This document shows, one piece after another, positions 55,366-64,000 of a DNA stretch of 64,000 nt. The translations under genes and the position numbers were made by a program. Origin of the DNA: Arcobacter sp. LC1 (lineage in GTDB: Bacteria > Campylobacterota > Campylobacteria > Campylobacterales > Arcobacteraceae); the NCBI GenBank assembly GCA_021378565.1, contig JAACJU010000001.1:62001-126000 (forward strand), in the 5' to 3' direction. Numbering within the stretch: the stretch's first letter is position 1; each line of letters opens with the position of its first letter. The notes beneath the pieces were generated by a model. The model searched no databases. It worked only from the letters and a program-made list of their open reading frames with translations, and was not told the DNA's origin.

Positions 55366-55794
55366 TTAATTAAAAACATAATTTATACTTATTCCAAATA
55401 AATCAAACTGAGTACCCATACTTACAAAAAGTTTTTTATTAAATGAATAGTCAAGCCCTGCATTTATTCCAGTATCATTTGAAAATCTTTTATCTTCAGA
55501 TTTAACACCAAAATGATGCACATAATAAACACCTAAAAATGGTTTAAAGCTATCAAAAAAAGGACTTAAATCAAATAAATAACTATAGCCTATAGCAAGA
55601 GATAAATCATCATCATAATTTGCTGATAAAGATGTAGATAATTTATGCTTTTCATCTGCAATAACCCCTAGAGTCGCACTAACCTCAGTACCTATTCCTA
55701 CACCACCAAAAACCTTATTTTCAGCCATTATATTATTAGCTAATAAATTAGTACTTGCAAAAAATAAAAACACAATAAAGATAACTTTTTTCAT
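55366..55794 (-). CDS. Small outer-membrane beta-barrel protein (family member 5)
   Basis: A 142-residue protein from ATG 55794 with GAGGAG upstream (an in-frame ATG 55821 is less likely). Signal peptide VFLFFASTNLLA, then GGVGIGTEVSATLG, HKLSTSLSANY, GYSYLFDL, FKPFLGVYYVHHFG, KKLFVSMGTQFDLFGISINYVFN read across the last strands. About the same length and layout as member 4. Confidence 0.72.
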   Translation of the reverse strand: MKKVIFIVFLFFASTNLLANNIMAENKVFGGVGIGTEVSATLGVIADEKHKLSTSLSANYDDDLSLAIGYSYLFDLSPFFDSFKPFLGVYYVHHFGVKSEDKRFSNDTGINAGLDYSFNKKLFVSMGTQFDLFGISINYVFN

Positions 55795-55877
55795 TTTTCT
55801 CCTCTTTCTTTTTTTAGCCATAATTTCAAATATTAAAATACAATATATTTTTATATAATAGCTTAAAATTTAAATTA

Positions 55878-56354
55878 TTATTTGATTTTATCCACTATTT
55901 TATAAATTAATGCAATTTCATCACAAATTGGAAAATGCTTACATCTACTACAATCTGCCCAAACTTTATGTTCAGGTAAATCTTTTTTTGAAATTTCAAT
56001 AAATCCTAAGTTTTCAAATAGTTTTTTTTGATAAGTCAAAGAAAGTAATGTTTTAATCTCAAGCTCTTTGGCTTCTTCTTTGCAAGACTCTATAAGTTTT
56101 TTGCCTAAGCCTTTTTTCCTATAATCTTTTGATACTACCAAGCTTCTAACTTCAGCTAAGTTTTGACTATAAATATGCAAAGATACAAAACCAACCAAAG
56201 TATTCCCAATAAATGCCAAAGTATAAGCACGGATACTAGTAGCCATCTCATCAGCACTTCTAGCTAAAATAAGCCCAGATTCGACTTCGTTTTTTACTAA
56301 TTCTTGCATAGATTTTATATGATATAATTTTGCTCTTTTTAATTCAACTTGCAA
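55878..56354 (-). CDS. N-acetyltransferase, short ArgA type
   Basis: A 158-residue GNAT protein: acetyl-CoA loop DYRKKGLGKKLIES, EVRSLVVS before it, and a C-terminal HKVWADCSRCKHFPICDE motif typical of short N-acetylglutamate synthases. The likely role is the first step of arginine synthesis. It overlaps engB by 11 bases. Confidence 0.82.
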   Translation of the reverse strand: MQVELKRAKLYHIKSMQELVKNEVESGLILARSADEMATSIRAYTLAFIGNTLVGFVSLHIYSQNLAEVRSLVVSKDYRKKGLGKKLIESCKEEAKELEIKTLLSLTYQKKLFENLGFIEISKKDLPEHKVWADCSRCKHFPICDEIALIYKIVDKIK

Positions 56355-56982
56355 ATAAATACTCCGAAATTCTTTTTTCTAAAGATTCAAATCCTATTTT
56401 TTTAAGATTTGATATAAAGATACCATTAGGACACTCTTTTTTTAGCTGTGCTATTTCATTTTGTTTTAATTTATCAATTTTTGTAAAAACATTTAAAATA
56501 AGTTGGTCTGCTCTTTTTATCCCCTCTAAATATTCATCTAGCTTTTTATCTATTTCTAAATTTTTATGTCTTGCATCTATTAAATGTACAAAAATTTGCA
56601 GATTTACTCTTTTTTCTAAAAAATTACTTAGATTTTTATTCCATTCATTTTTGATACTTTTAGAAACTTTTGCATAACCAAAACCTGGTAAATCTACAAA
56701 TCTACAATAAAAATCTTCAATTTTCTTTTCTTGATTTTTTACTTTATCTTCTTCGTTTTCTTTATTATAAAGTCTAAAGGTTATTTCAAAATGATTTATT
56801 AATTGAGTTTTTCCAGGAGTTGAAGAAGATTTAGCCAAAGATTTTCTTCTTGTTAGGGTATTTAGTAATGATGATTTTCCTACATTACTTCGCCCTAAAA
56901 ATGCAACTTCAGCTACATTAGGACTAGGAGCATCACTTATACTTTGTGAAGACTTCAAAAAACTAGCATTGATAATTTTCAT
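56344..56982 (-). CDS. engB: Ribosome biogenesis GTPase EngB (YsxC/YihA)
   Basis: A 212-residue single-domain GTPase: G1 GRSNVGKSSLLN, the Thr-containing GKTQLINHF region, G3 DLPGFGYA, G4 TKIDKL. Family length. It begins one base after the lptA stop. Confidence 0.95.
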   Translation of the reverse strand: MKIINASFLKSSQSISDAPSPNVAEVAFLGRSNVGKSSLLNTLTRRKSLAKSSSTPGKTQLINHFEITFRLYNKENEEDKVKNQEKKIEDFYCRFVDLPGFGYAKVSKSIKNEWNKNLSNFLEKRVNLQIFVHLIDARHKNLEIDKKLDEYLEGIKRADQLILNVFTKIDKLKQNEIAQLKKECPNGIFISNLKKIGFESLEKRISEYLFAS

Positions 56983-57621
56983 TTATTCGCTAAAGCTCCC
57001 AATATCACTATTTGAATCATTCGTAATATTTTTATCTAGCATTTTATTGCTAGTATTATTATCAATTTTATTAGAAGTAATATTTTTATCTAATATTTTT
57101 TTGCTAGCATTGCTAGTGTTGTTATTTTTATCTTTATTATCGCCTAGGTTCATTATAAATCTTACAGGTTTATTCTCACTTCCTTCAACCTTGGCTTCCC
57201 CAGTTGTTTGGTTTATTGTTATTTTATCACCATACAAAGTCTTGTTTTGAGCGTCTTGCTTTAACATACAATTTCCTATAATTGTATATATTAAAAGTTT
57301 AGGATTATAAGTCAAAGTGTTACCTTTTCCAGTATATTCTTTCCCTTTAGTTTTAATATCAAACCTTACATGTCCGCTTGCTACGTATTTTAAAGGTTTA
57401 ACTTTTCGTTTTTTTACTTTTAAGGAATTTTTTTGTATGAAAATTTCTAATTTATCAGCTTTTAATATATCTCCCATTCTATAAACTTTGACTTTACCAG
57501 TAAAAACACTTAGCCCTGCTTTATCATCAGCTTTAAATCTATTAGCATCAATTATTAGTTTATTTTCACTTGCATAAAGTAAATAAAAAGTAATCGAAAT
57601 TAAAAAAAATATTTTTTTCAT
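56983..57621 (-). CDS. lptA: LPS transport periplasmic protein LptA
   Basis: A 212-residue periplasmic OstA-fold protein with signal peptide (FLISITFYLLYAS) and core strands (VFTGKVKVYRMGDILKADKLEIF across, ASGHVRFD, TYNPKLLIYTIIGN). It bridges LptC to LptD. The last 45 residues are a low-complexity Asn/Asp/Lys tail (NNNTSNASKKILDKNITSNK) not typical of LptA. It overlaps lptC by four bases. Confidence 0.88.
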   Translation of the reverse strand: MKKIFFLISITFYLLYASENKLIIDANRFKADDKAGLSVFTGKVKVYRMGDILKADKLEIFIQKNSLKVKKRKVKPLKYVASGHVRFDIKTKGKEYTGKGNTLTYNPKLLIYTIIGNCMLKQDAQNKTLYGDKITINQTTGEAKVEGSENKPVRFIMNLGDNKDKNNNTSNASKKILDKNITSNKIDNNTSNKMLDKNITNDSNSDIGSFSE

Positions 57622-58148
57622 TTGTTCTTATCCTTGGTGTCTGCGGGAAGCTCAAAATGCACATGTGCAGCTCTGATTATATCATTTTTAGTATCTATAT
57701 GTAGGGATATGCCATTAAAGATATAATTATAATAATGCCCTGAAAAATAATCATAATTATAAGCAAGTCCTGTTCGTATTTTATAAAAAAGTCGTTTTGT
57801 TTTAAATTTTACAAAATCACCTCTAGAAGCAAGAACATTATTTTTAAATATTATAAAGCTACTACTTAGATAAACATTGTCTGAATCTATTTTATCAACA
57901 GTATTTTGTTTATTTTTTATTAAAGTATTTACTTGATATAGTTCACTTCTGTATTTAAATTTTTTTGCTTTAACCGAATACATCATTTGGGTTATTTTGT
58001 TATTTTTAAAAGTATAGAGCGTAGAATTATCAAAAACAAAAAGTGGTCTTTCTATCTTTGAATATTTTAAACTTTTAGTATTTTGATTTGCAAAATAGCC
58101 TAAAACACATAAAGCAAGTATGCCTAAAAAAAAATACCTTATTGCCAT
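57618..58148 (-). CDS. lptC: LPS export protein LptC
   Basis: A 176-residue protein with one N-terminal membrane helix (YFFLGILALCVLGYF) and a periplasmic beta-jellyroll (VKAKKFKYRSELYQV, GDFVKFKTKRLFYKI). LptC passes LPS from LptBFG to LptA. It overlaps kdsC and lptA, in the usual gene order. Confidence 0.85.
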   Translation of the reverse strand: MAIRYFFLGILALCVLGYFANQNTKSLKYSKIERPLFVFDNSTLYTFKNNKITQMMYSVKAKKFKYRSELYQVNTLIKNKQNTVDKIDSDNVYLSSSFIIFKNNVLASRGDFVKFKTKRLFYKIRTGLAYNYDYFSGHYYNYIFNGISLHIDTKNDIIRAAHVHFELPADTKDKNK

Positions 58149-58636
58149 AAACTTAGAAATTCCTCTTCAAGATTTTCTTTTTTAAAAATATTTTCTATCA
58201 TCTCTCTTACCGCACCTTCTCCACCATTACTTTTGCAAACTACATTTACTAAGTCTTTTATATAATGCGAAGCATCAGCTGGGCAAAAAGAAAGCCCAGC
58301 TTTTTTAAGCATTGCATAATCGTTTAAATCATCTCCAATGCAAGCAATCTCATCCCAAGAAATATTATTTTTTTTTAAGAAATCATCCAAAACATAAACT
58401 TTATCTTTTATGCCTTGAAAAACATATTTAATACCTAAATCTTGAGCCCTTCTGTCTGTAATTTGTGAGCTTCGTCCTGTGATTATAATTGCTTTTTTAC
58501 CAAAGCTTTTTGTCCAACAAGCAAGCGCTAGTCCATCTTTTACATTAAAAGCTTTTGACTCTTTATTTTCATCTGTATAAATTATTTTTCCATCACTTAA
58601 AGTGCCATCCACATCAAGCACTACAAGCTTTATCAT
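58139..58636 (-). CDS. kdsC: 3-deoxy-D-manno-octulosonate 8-phosphate phosphatase KdsC
   Basis: A 165-residue HAD phosphatase: DVDGTLSDG (nucleophile Asp), ITGRSS, and IGDDLNDYAML. It dephosphorylates KDO-8-phosphate for the LPS inner core. It overlaps hisB and lptC. Confidence 0.94.
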   Translation of the reverse strand: MIKLVVLDVDGTLSDGKIIYTDENKESKAFNVKDGLALACWTKSFGKKAIIITGRSSQITDRRAQDLGIKYVFQGIKDKVYVLDDFLKKNNISWDEIACIGDDLNDYAMLKKAGLSFCPADASHYIKDLVNVVCKSNGGEGAVREMIENIFKKENLEEEFLSLWQ

Positions 58637-59205
58637 AAAACTCCCTTAGTGCTTGGAATTCCTACTTTATTATTTTCGTTCAATGCTCTTCTTAGGGCGA
58701 TTGCAAAGGCTTTAAAACAAGATTCAATAATATGGTGCTTATTTGTTCCTCTTTGCTTTATTAAGTGGCAAGTTAAGCCAGCATTACTAATAAGTGCTTT
58801 GAAAAATTCTTCTACTAATTCCACATCAAAATCGCCAACTTTTCCGCAAAGCTCTACCTCAAAAACTAAAAAGGCTCTATTGCTTAAATCAAGTATGCAA
58901 GTTGTAGCTGCTTCATCCATTGCTATGCAAACATCTGAAAAACGCTCACAATTTTTTATAGGAAAAATCGCTTTTTTAAGTGCTTTACCTAAAACAATTC
59001 CACAATCTTCAACACTATGGTGAAAATCTACATGAATATCTCCATCACATTTTAAAACTATATCAATACCACTATGTTTAGAAAAAGACTCAAGCATGTG
59101 ATCGAAAAAACCAATTTTTGTATCAATTTTATAATTGCCTTTTCCTTCTAGAGTCACTTCACAGATAATATCAGTTTCATTTGTTTTCCTACTTATCTTT
59201 GTCAT
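58633..59205 (-). CDS. hisB: Imidazoleglycerol-phosphate dehydratase
   Basis: A 190-residue single-function HisB: FDHMLESFSKHSGID, DVHVDFHH-like HVDFHHSVEDCGI, and TCHLIKQRGTNKHHIIES near the end. It carries out the sixth step of histidine synthesis. No phosphatase domain is fused. It is the only his gene in the window and is translationally coupled to kdsC. Confidence 0.95.
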   Translation of the reverse strand: MTKISRKTNETDIICEVTLEGKGNYKIDTKIGFFDHMLESFSKHSGIDIVLKCDGDIHVDFHHSVEDCGIVLGKALKKAIFPIKNCERFSDVCIAMDEAATTCILDLSNRAFLVFEVELCGKVGDFDVELVEEFFKALISNAGLTCHLIKQRGTNKHHIIESCFKAFAIALRRALNENNKVGIPSTKGVL

Positions 59206-59222
59206 ATTGTGCCCCTTTTTCT

Positions 59223-60017
59223 TTACTGGGCAATTACCGAAGCAGATTTTAAATCAAATTTATTTTTGAAATCTTGTGCTTCATCAGCGCTTCTGAATCC
59301 ACTTACCCAAACTCTATTTAATGTTTTGCCAAGATATTGCTCTTGTTTTATTATAACATTATATTGTCCTCGTGCTAGTAAAAGGAATTTTTTTCTTGTT
59401 ACAACTGCACCCTCATATACCCTAAAAGCTCCAACTTGTAAATAATATTTATTTAAGCTTTGAATCTCAGATTTTTCTTTTTTAGTTGTTGCTATTTTTC
59501 CATGAAAGCCTAAAACAACAAGTCTTACTTTGGCAGTTCCTTTTTTGACCATAGCTATAGTTCTTGCCGCTTTATTTGATAAATCAATTATTCTACCATT
59601 TACAAAAGGACCTCTATCGTTTATTCTAACAACTACACTTTTTCCATTTTCTAAGTCGTAAACTCTTACCACGGTATTCATGGGCAAGGTTTTTGAAGCT
59701 GCTGTTAGGGCAAACATATTATATGTTTCTCCATTGCTTGTTTTTTTGGAATGAAAATTTGGACCATACCATGATGCAATACCTGTAAATTTCTCATTTA
59801 CTTTAGCCAAAGTCGGATAATACCATTTTCCAGCTACTTTATAGGGTCTCATGGTTGCTCTTTGAACAGCTGCTGAGTTTCTTATCTTTTGTGGTCCAAC
59901 ATCAGCGTAATAGTTACCACCATAATAAGTTTCATTTGCACAAGAATTTAAAAAAAGAATTAAAAATATAAATAATAAGAAATAATTGAAAAAAGTCTTA
60001 CCTACCTTTAATGACAA
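59223..60017 (-). CDS. rlpA: RlpA septal-ring lytic transglycosylase lipoprotein with SPOR domain
   Basis: A 264-residue lipoprotein (lipobox LFLNSCAN). The double-psi beta-barrel reads GIASWYGPNFHSKKTSNGE and RINDRGPFVNGRIIDLS; the C-terminal SPOR domain (YYLQVGAFRVYEGAV) binds denuded septal glycan. It overlaps mltD by 20 bases. Confidence 0.93.
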   Translation of the reverse strand: MSLKVGKTFFNYFLLFIFLILFLNSCANETYYGGNYYADVGPQKIRNSAAVQRATMRPYKVAGKWYYPTLAKVNEKFTGIASWYGPNFHSKKTSNGETYNMFALTAASKTLPMNTVVRVYDLENGKSVVVRINDRGPFVNGRIIDLSNKAARTIAMVKKGTAKVRLVVLGFHGKIATTKKEKSEIQSLNKYYLQVGAFRVYEGAVVTRKKFLLLARGQYNVIIKQEQYLGKTLNRVWVSGFRSADEAQDFKNKFDLKSASVIAQ

Positions 60018-61362
60018 TTTTATCTCCTATTTTAATAAAAGTTGTTTTGAGATTATTATCGTGCATTAAAGTAGCTATATCCATTGAATGACTATGAGCT
60101 ATTTTTTCCAAGGTATCGCCACTTTTTATAACATAATCAGCATTAGCTCTTGGCATTCGTTGGTGTAATGCTATGGGAATTAGTATTTTTTCATTTAAAG
60201 TTAGCATATTATTTTTTAAACCATTAAAGTCTTTAATGATTGCATAATTTACGCCATATCTTTTTCCAATTTTTTCCAAAGTATCGCCACTTGCTACTCT
60301 ATGGATTAAATATCTAGTATTATCAAGATTTTCTTTGTTCATATTATAAGTTACTAGATTTGGATAAGGGATATAAACATCATAGCTTTTAACATGTGGA
60401 GAAATGATAGCTTGTTTTAATTGTCTGTTTAGTTCTCTGAGCTGTTTATAGCTAAGACCTGAGCATTTTGCTATACTTCTTATTAGAGTTCCACCTTTTA
60501 CTTTAATAGTTGCTATTGAAGCTGAAGTTCCTATATTTAATAAATGTGAATCATCTAAAATAAAATTTCTATTACTCATAAGTGCATAAGAAACTATTTT
60601 TCTAATATATTCTCTGCTTTCACTTGGCAAATACTGTCTTCTAAACTTTGTTTGAACAGTAAGAAGTGTGTTAATACTTGGATCTATTCCCCATTTTTGA
60701 ATTTTTCTATAAGTTCTCAATAAGTGGTAGTAAGAAGTTCTTTTTGATTGATAATCTCTTATTATTTTTCTGTCTCTTAAAACAGTCATAGTAACTCCGT
60801 GTTCTCTTGCATAAATATCAACACTAGCTCTTGCCATAGCTTCGATTAATCTACCTTCACCGCAATTATAGGCAATAGCAGCTAAATACCATTTTCCAAA
60901 TTCACCATGAAGATATTTTAAGTATTTACTAGCAGCCTTAGTTGATTTTACTATATCAAAACGCTCATCAACATACATATTTTTTTTAAGTCCGTATCTT
61001 TTTGCAGTTCCTGACATAAACTGCCAAAGTCCGATAGCTTTCATATTTGATTTAGCATCAAGTGAATAATTTGATTCAGCCATAACTAAAAACAAAAAAG
61101 GAGATGGAATTCCTTCTTTTTTTAATATGTCTTTTATTTTTGGTAAAAATAAAGAAGCTTCATTTAAATGTTCTATAAATTTTGTTTTTCTATATTTAAG
61201 AAATTTTGAGTAAGTTCTTTGAAGTTTGTAGTCTGTTATATAAGATGCTGGTATATCCATCTCTTTCAAAATTTGTAAGTCTCTTTGATTAAAATTGGTA
61301 CCTATCAAATTTGCAAAGCCAAAATCGGCAAGCATTAAAATCACAAAAAATAATCTAAACAA
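59998..61362 (-). CDS. mltD: Membrane-bound lytic transglycosylase MltD with LysM repeats
   Basis: A 454-residue secreted hydrolase: signal peptide, SLT domain with catalytic Glu in VMAESNYSLDAKSN and GLWQFMSGTAKRYGL, YNCGEGRL, then two LysM domains (VASGDTLEKIGKRYGV and VIKSGDTLEKIAHSHS). No lipobox Cys is seen at the signal end. Confidence 0.93.
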   Translation of the reverse strand: MFRLFFVILMLADFGFANLIGTNFNQRDLQILKEMDIPASYITDYKLQRTYSKFLKYRKTKFIEHLNEASLFLPKIKDILKKEGIPSPFLFLVMAESNYSLDAKSNMKAIGLWQFMSGTAKRYGLKKNMYVDERFDIVKSTKAASKYLKYLHGEFGKWYLAAIAYNCGEGRLIEAMARASVDIYAREHGVTMTVLRDRKIIRDYQSKRTSYYHLLRTYRKIQKWGIDPSINTLLTVQTKFRRQYLPSESREYIRKIVSYALMSNRNFILDDSHLLNIGTSASIATIKVKGGTLIRSIAKCSGLSYKQLRELNRQLKQAIISPHVKSYDVYIPYPNLVTYNMNKENLDNTRYLIHRVASGDTLEKIGKRYGVNYAIIKDFNGLKNNMLTLNEKILIPIALHQRMPRANADYVIKSGDTLEKIAHSHSMDIATLMHDNNLKTTFIKIGDKIVIKGR

Positions 61363-61405
61363 GTTTTTATCCTATTACATTAGTCTCACATTTTTATCAT
61401 TATAT

Positions 61406-62194
61406 CTAAGATAAGCTAGAAAAAACTTTAAATATTCTCTTTGTGTTCAAAATTATTAAATCTTTAAGTTCTTTTTCGTCTAAATTTAACAATTCAGACA
61501 TTTTTGAAGCAATTTGAACACAATATTTTGGCTCATTTCTTGAGCCTCTAAAAGGCTCAGGAGTTAAATAAGGACTATCTGTTTCTATTAAAATTCTATT
61601 TTTTGGGATTTTTGGAAAAATATCAACAAGCTTTTTAGCATTTTTAAATGTTAATACCCCGCCAATTCCATAATAAAAACTTTCACTTAAACTAAGTAAA
61701 CATTCATCAGCATTAAAACAATGCAAAATTCCACCAACTTTTGGATCTGCATATTTAATAAGTAAATCTTTTGCATCTTGCGAAGCATCTCTAATATGAA
61801 CAATCAAAGGTTTTCCTACTTCTTTTGCAAATTTAATTTGCGATATAAATACCTCTTTTTGCTTATCTTTATATTTTTCTTTTTCAGTTTCATCTTGTGG
61901 TAAGCGAAAATAATCAAGCCCACATTCGCCTATGGCTACACATTTTTTATGATTTACAAATTCTTTCATTGTTTCAATATTATATTCTTCTGCATCATAA
62001 GGATGAACCCCAACAGCAAAATAAATATTTTCATATTTTTCAACTAATTTAATAGCTTGAGGCAAGTCTGAAAAACTAGCTCCTGGAATAACAAAGCCTT
62101 TTAAGCCTGCATCCACAGCTCTTTGTATAACTTTTTCAATATCTTCATAGAATGCACTATTATCAAGGTGGCAGTGTGTATCTATTATTATAAT
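61406..62194 (-). CDS. tatD: TatD-family metal-dependent hydrolase, apparently with an ATT start
   Basis: A 262-residue deoxyribonuclease-fold protein with IIDTHCHLDNSAF, AVGVHPYDAEEY, GECGLDY, VHIRDA, LHCFNA and ETDSPYLTP. The metal-binding HCH lies upstream of the first usual start (GTG 62116), and no ATG, GTG or TTG precedes it in frame after the TGA at 62195-62197. ATT 62194 has AAAAAGG five bases upstream and would overlap the end of the preceding gene by seven bases. Starting at GTG 62116 would delete essential residues. Confidence 0.9.
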   Translation of the reverse strand: MIIIDTHCHLDNSAFYEDIEKVIQRAVDAGLKGFVIPGASFSDLPQAIKLVEKYENIYFAVGVHPYDAEEYNIETMKEFVNHKKCVAIGECGLDYFRLPQDETEKEKYKDKQKEVFISQIKFAKEVGKPLIVHIRDASQDAKDLLIKYADPKVGGILHCFNADECLLSLSESFYYGIGGVLTFKNAKKLVDIFPKIPKNRILIETDSPYLTPEPFRGSRNEPKYCVQIASKMSELLNLDEKELKDLIILNTKRIFKVFSSLS

Positions 62195-62493
62195 TCAAAC
62201 CTTTTTTTAAGAACTTCAATAAGCTCATTTATTTTATCTAAATCATCTCTTTTTATCCAAGAATCTAAACCAAAGTTTTTGAAAGCATCATAATCACTTA
62301 GTTCATCTAAAATCGCTATTGATATAAACTTTTCTTTGCAAGATTTGTGTTTATTTTCTTCATAATCAAAAATAGTATCTATATCAACTAAGCAGATATC
62401 AGCTTTCTCTTCTTTTAGGTCTGCTAGATTGTAAAAATTATGTTCTTTCGAAAATAAATTTTTATCAACTTCACAAAAAGCTACTATGCTCAT
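62188..62493 (-). CDS. Small hypothetical protein, receiver-like
   Basis: A 101-residue acidic protein with strands and helices loosely like a receiver domain (KADICLVDIDTIFD, ISIAILDEL, GLDSWIKRDDLDKI). No conserved phosphorylation set is convincing. ATG 62493 has AAGGGGACAGG upstream; an in-frame ATG 62526 is an alternative. It lies between hslU and tatD. Confidence 0.6.
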   Translation of the reverse strand: MSIVAFCEVDKNLFSKEHNFYNLADLKEEKADICLVDIDTIFDYEENKHKSCKEKFISIAILDELSDYDAFKNFGLDSWIKRDDLDKINELIEVLKKRFEL

Positions 62494-62548
62494 AGCCTGT
62501 CCCCTTTTATTTACTCTAATAACCATTGTAACTAACTTTTACCAAATA

Positions 62549-63880
62549 TCACAATATATATCTAGCAATATCTTCATCTTCCACGATATTTTTAAGTTTT
62601 GCTATAACCAATTCTTTTGTAACTTTAAACTTCTCTCCTTTATGCTCATCAGCCGTATAAGAAATATCTTCTAAGACTTTTTCAATAACCGTATGCAAGC
62701 GTCTAGCCCCTATATCTTCAGTTTTTTCATTTGCACTGACTGAGAGTTTAGCAAATTCTCTTATAGCTTCATCACTAAATTCCAAGTCCACACCCTCAAC
62801 TCCTAGAAGTGCTTTATATTGTTTCAATAAAGAGTTTTTAGTATTTGTTAAAATTTTATATAAAGCCTCTTCATCTAGCGAAGATAACTCAACTCTCAAA
62901 GGAAATCTACCTTGTAATTCAGGAAGTAAATCACTAGGCTTGCTTATATGAAAAGCTCCAGCAGCAATAAATAAAATATGGTCTGTTTTGATTTGTCCAT
63001 ATTTTGTATGAACTGAACTTCCTTCAACAATAGGAAGTAAATCTCTTTGCACCCCTTCTTTGCTTGGGTCTTGATTTCCTTTTGAGCTTTTTCCTGAAGC
63101 TATTTTGTCAATCTCATCTAAAAATATAATCCCACCATCTTGGGCTCTTTTTAATGCCTCTTGCTTCACGCTTTCTTGGTCTAGAATTTTTTCACTAACT
63201 CCATCTCTTAAAAGAGTTTTTGCGATTTTTATTTTAACTTCTTTTTTGATTTTTTCTTTATTCATTCCATTTATCATTTTATTTAAACTATCTTGCATAG
63301 AAGACATATCTATGGGCAAGTTTGAATCAAGTACTTCAACTTTTGTTTTTTTAGGTAATTCAAGCTCTATTACGGTTTCATCCATTTTGCCACTTACAAC
63401 TTTTTCTTCCATTTTATTATAAGCATTTATAAAAGATTTTTGACTAGGCTCACTTGCGCCTTTTGGTAAAGGAGGAATTAATTTTTCAACTATTATTTTT
63501 ATAACTTCACTATCAATTTGCTTTGAGATTTTCTTTTTATATTCTTTATTAACTAAGCTGATTGATTCATAAACCAAATCCCTAACCATAGATTCAACAT
63601 CACGTCCAACAAATCCAACTTCAGTGTATTTGCTAGCTTCTACTTTAACAAAAGGCAAGTTCATCATTTTTGCAAGTCTTCGTGCAATCTCAGTTTTACC
63701 AACGCCTGTACTTCCTATCATCAAAATATTTTTTGGCATAATCTCTTCTTGCATTTCAGCACTTAATTGCATTCTTCTATATCTATTTCTTAAAGCAAGG
63801 GCTATGACTTTTTTTGCTTCATCTTGCCCTATAATATAGTCATCTAAATGCTTTACTATTTCTTTTGGCAACATATTCAT
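62549..63880 (-). CDS. hslU: ATP-dependent protease ATPase subunit HslU
   Basis: A 443-residue AAA+ unfoldase: [19 protein letters not shown], Walker [26 protein letters not shown], Walker [13 protein letters not shown], and the C-terminal tail ending ARYIL that docks on HslV. The start overlaps the hslV stop. Confidence 0.97.
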   Translation of the reverse strand: MNMLPKEIVKHLDDYIIGQDEAKKVIALALRNRYRRMQLSAEMQEEIMPKNILMIGSTGVGKTEIARRLAKMMNLPFVKVEASKYTEVGFVGRDVESMVRDLVYESISLVNKEYKKKISKQIDSEVIKIIVEKLIPPLPKGASEPSQKSFINAYNKMEEKVVSGKMDETVIELELPKKTKVEVLDSNLPIDMSSMQDSLNKMINGMNKEKIKKEVKIKIAKTLLRDGVSEKILDQESVKQEALKRAQDGGIIFLDEIDKIASGKSSKGNQDPSKEGVQRDLLPIVEGSSVHTKYGQIKTDHILFIAAGAFHISKPSDLLPELQGRFPLRVELSSLDEEALYKILTNTKNSLLKQYKALLGVEGVDLEFSDEAIREFAKLSVSANEKTEDIGARRLHTVIEKVLEDISYTADEHKGEKFKVTKELVIAKLKNIVEDEDIARYIL

Positions 63881-64000
63881 TTTTCGTCATCCTTGTCTTT
63901 TGTACTAAGTATTTTAATATTTTTATTTGTATAAATGCAAAGTTCACTTGCTACAAGCAAGGATTCTTTTACTAAAACTTTGGGTTTTAAATCTGCAAAC
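63877..64000 (-). CDS. hslV: ATP-dependent protease peptidase subunit HslV, C-terminal fragment
   Basis: The frame entering from the right edge encodes [20 protein letters not shown] and ends TKDKDDEK at TGA 63877-63879, overlapping the hslU ATG. The sequence matches the HslV C-terminus (IYTN). The active-site Thr lies outside the window. Confidence 0.85.
   Translation of the reverse strand, partial: FADLKPKVLVKESLLVASELCIYTNKNIKILSTKDKDDEK

Overview
The window is a very AT-rich bacterial chromosome segment. Its gene content points to Campylobacterota, most likely Campylobacter or a close relative. The evidence is a single XerH-type tyrosine recombinase, a stand-alone FlhB C-terminal homologue (FlhX type), a hyd/hyp NiFe-hydrogenase maturation block, short ComEC and ArgA-type proteins, and the order tatD-mltD-rlpA-hisB-kdsC-lptC-lptA-engB, which resembles what I remember of C. 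jejuni. It is unlikely to be C. jejuni itself: CheB carries a receiver domain and CheA lacks a fused receiver domain, the reverse of C. jejuni. TTG starts with good ribosome binding sites are common. No rRNA, tRNA, CRISPR, insertion sequence or prophage was recognised.

Layout. 1-4286: end of a hydrogenase maturation block (hydD protease fragment, a HydE-like protein, HypF). 4441-7027: two adjacent decayed genes, an MFS transporter and a guanine deaminase, with several frameshifts and nonsense codons. 7057-8666: a bidirectional hairpin, then a YceI protein and an EF-hand lipoprotein divergent from a MarR regulator, with a repeated operator-like motif between them. 8819-12627: prmC, an M3 oligopeptidase and two small unknown genes. 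12628-14045: a 368-bp gene-free stretch with a dif-like 11-6-11 inverted repeat, then xerH. 14042-19513: a chemosensory operon (CheY-like, CheA, CheR, CheD, CheB and a small membrane protein). 19610-32747: housekeeping genes on the minus strand (pnp, lptD, an RDD protein, hemD, der, hpf, ftsK, lpxD, ilvH, ilvI).

32909-41283: aroE; a minus-strand operon (djlA-like, Fe-S protein, small protein, nadE, DegT-family enzyme, lpxK); then tatB, tatC, queA and an exonuclease. 41296-51426: an outer-membrane barrel, a ComEC-like protein with a degenerate GGDEF partner, an NlpC/P60 lipoprotein, ftsL-like and rsmH, a flhX pair, an MreD-like protein, PBP2 and fliP. 51626-55794: a small XRE regulator followed by five related small outer-membrane barrel genes. 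Similar palindromes sit upstream of the regulator and of the first two barrel genes. 55878-64000: argA-type acetyltransferase, engB, lptA, lptC, kdsC, hisB, rlpA, mltD, tatD (apparently with an ATT start), a small unknown gene, hslU and the end of hslV.

The most noteworthy items are: (1) the XRE regulator with shared palindromic sites and its barrel-gene family; (2) the dif-like site next to xerH; (3) a DegT/AHBA-fold enzyme lacking the PLP lysine; (4) the paired MarR operator-like sites; (5) the decayed guanine-use gene pair; (6) the ATT start of tatD; (7) a 32-codon hydrophobic ORF coupled to the RDD gene.
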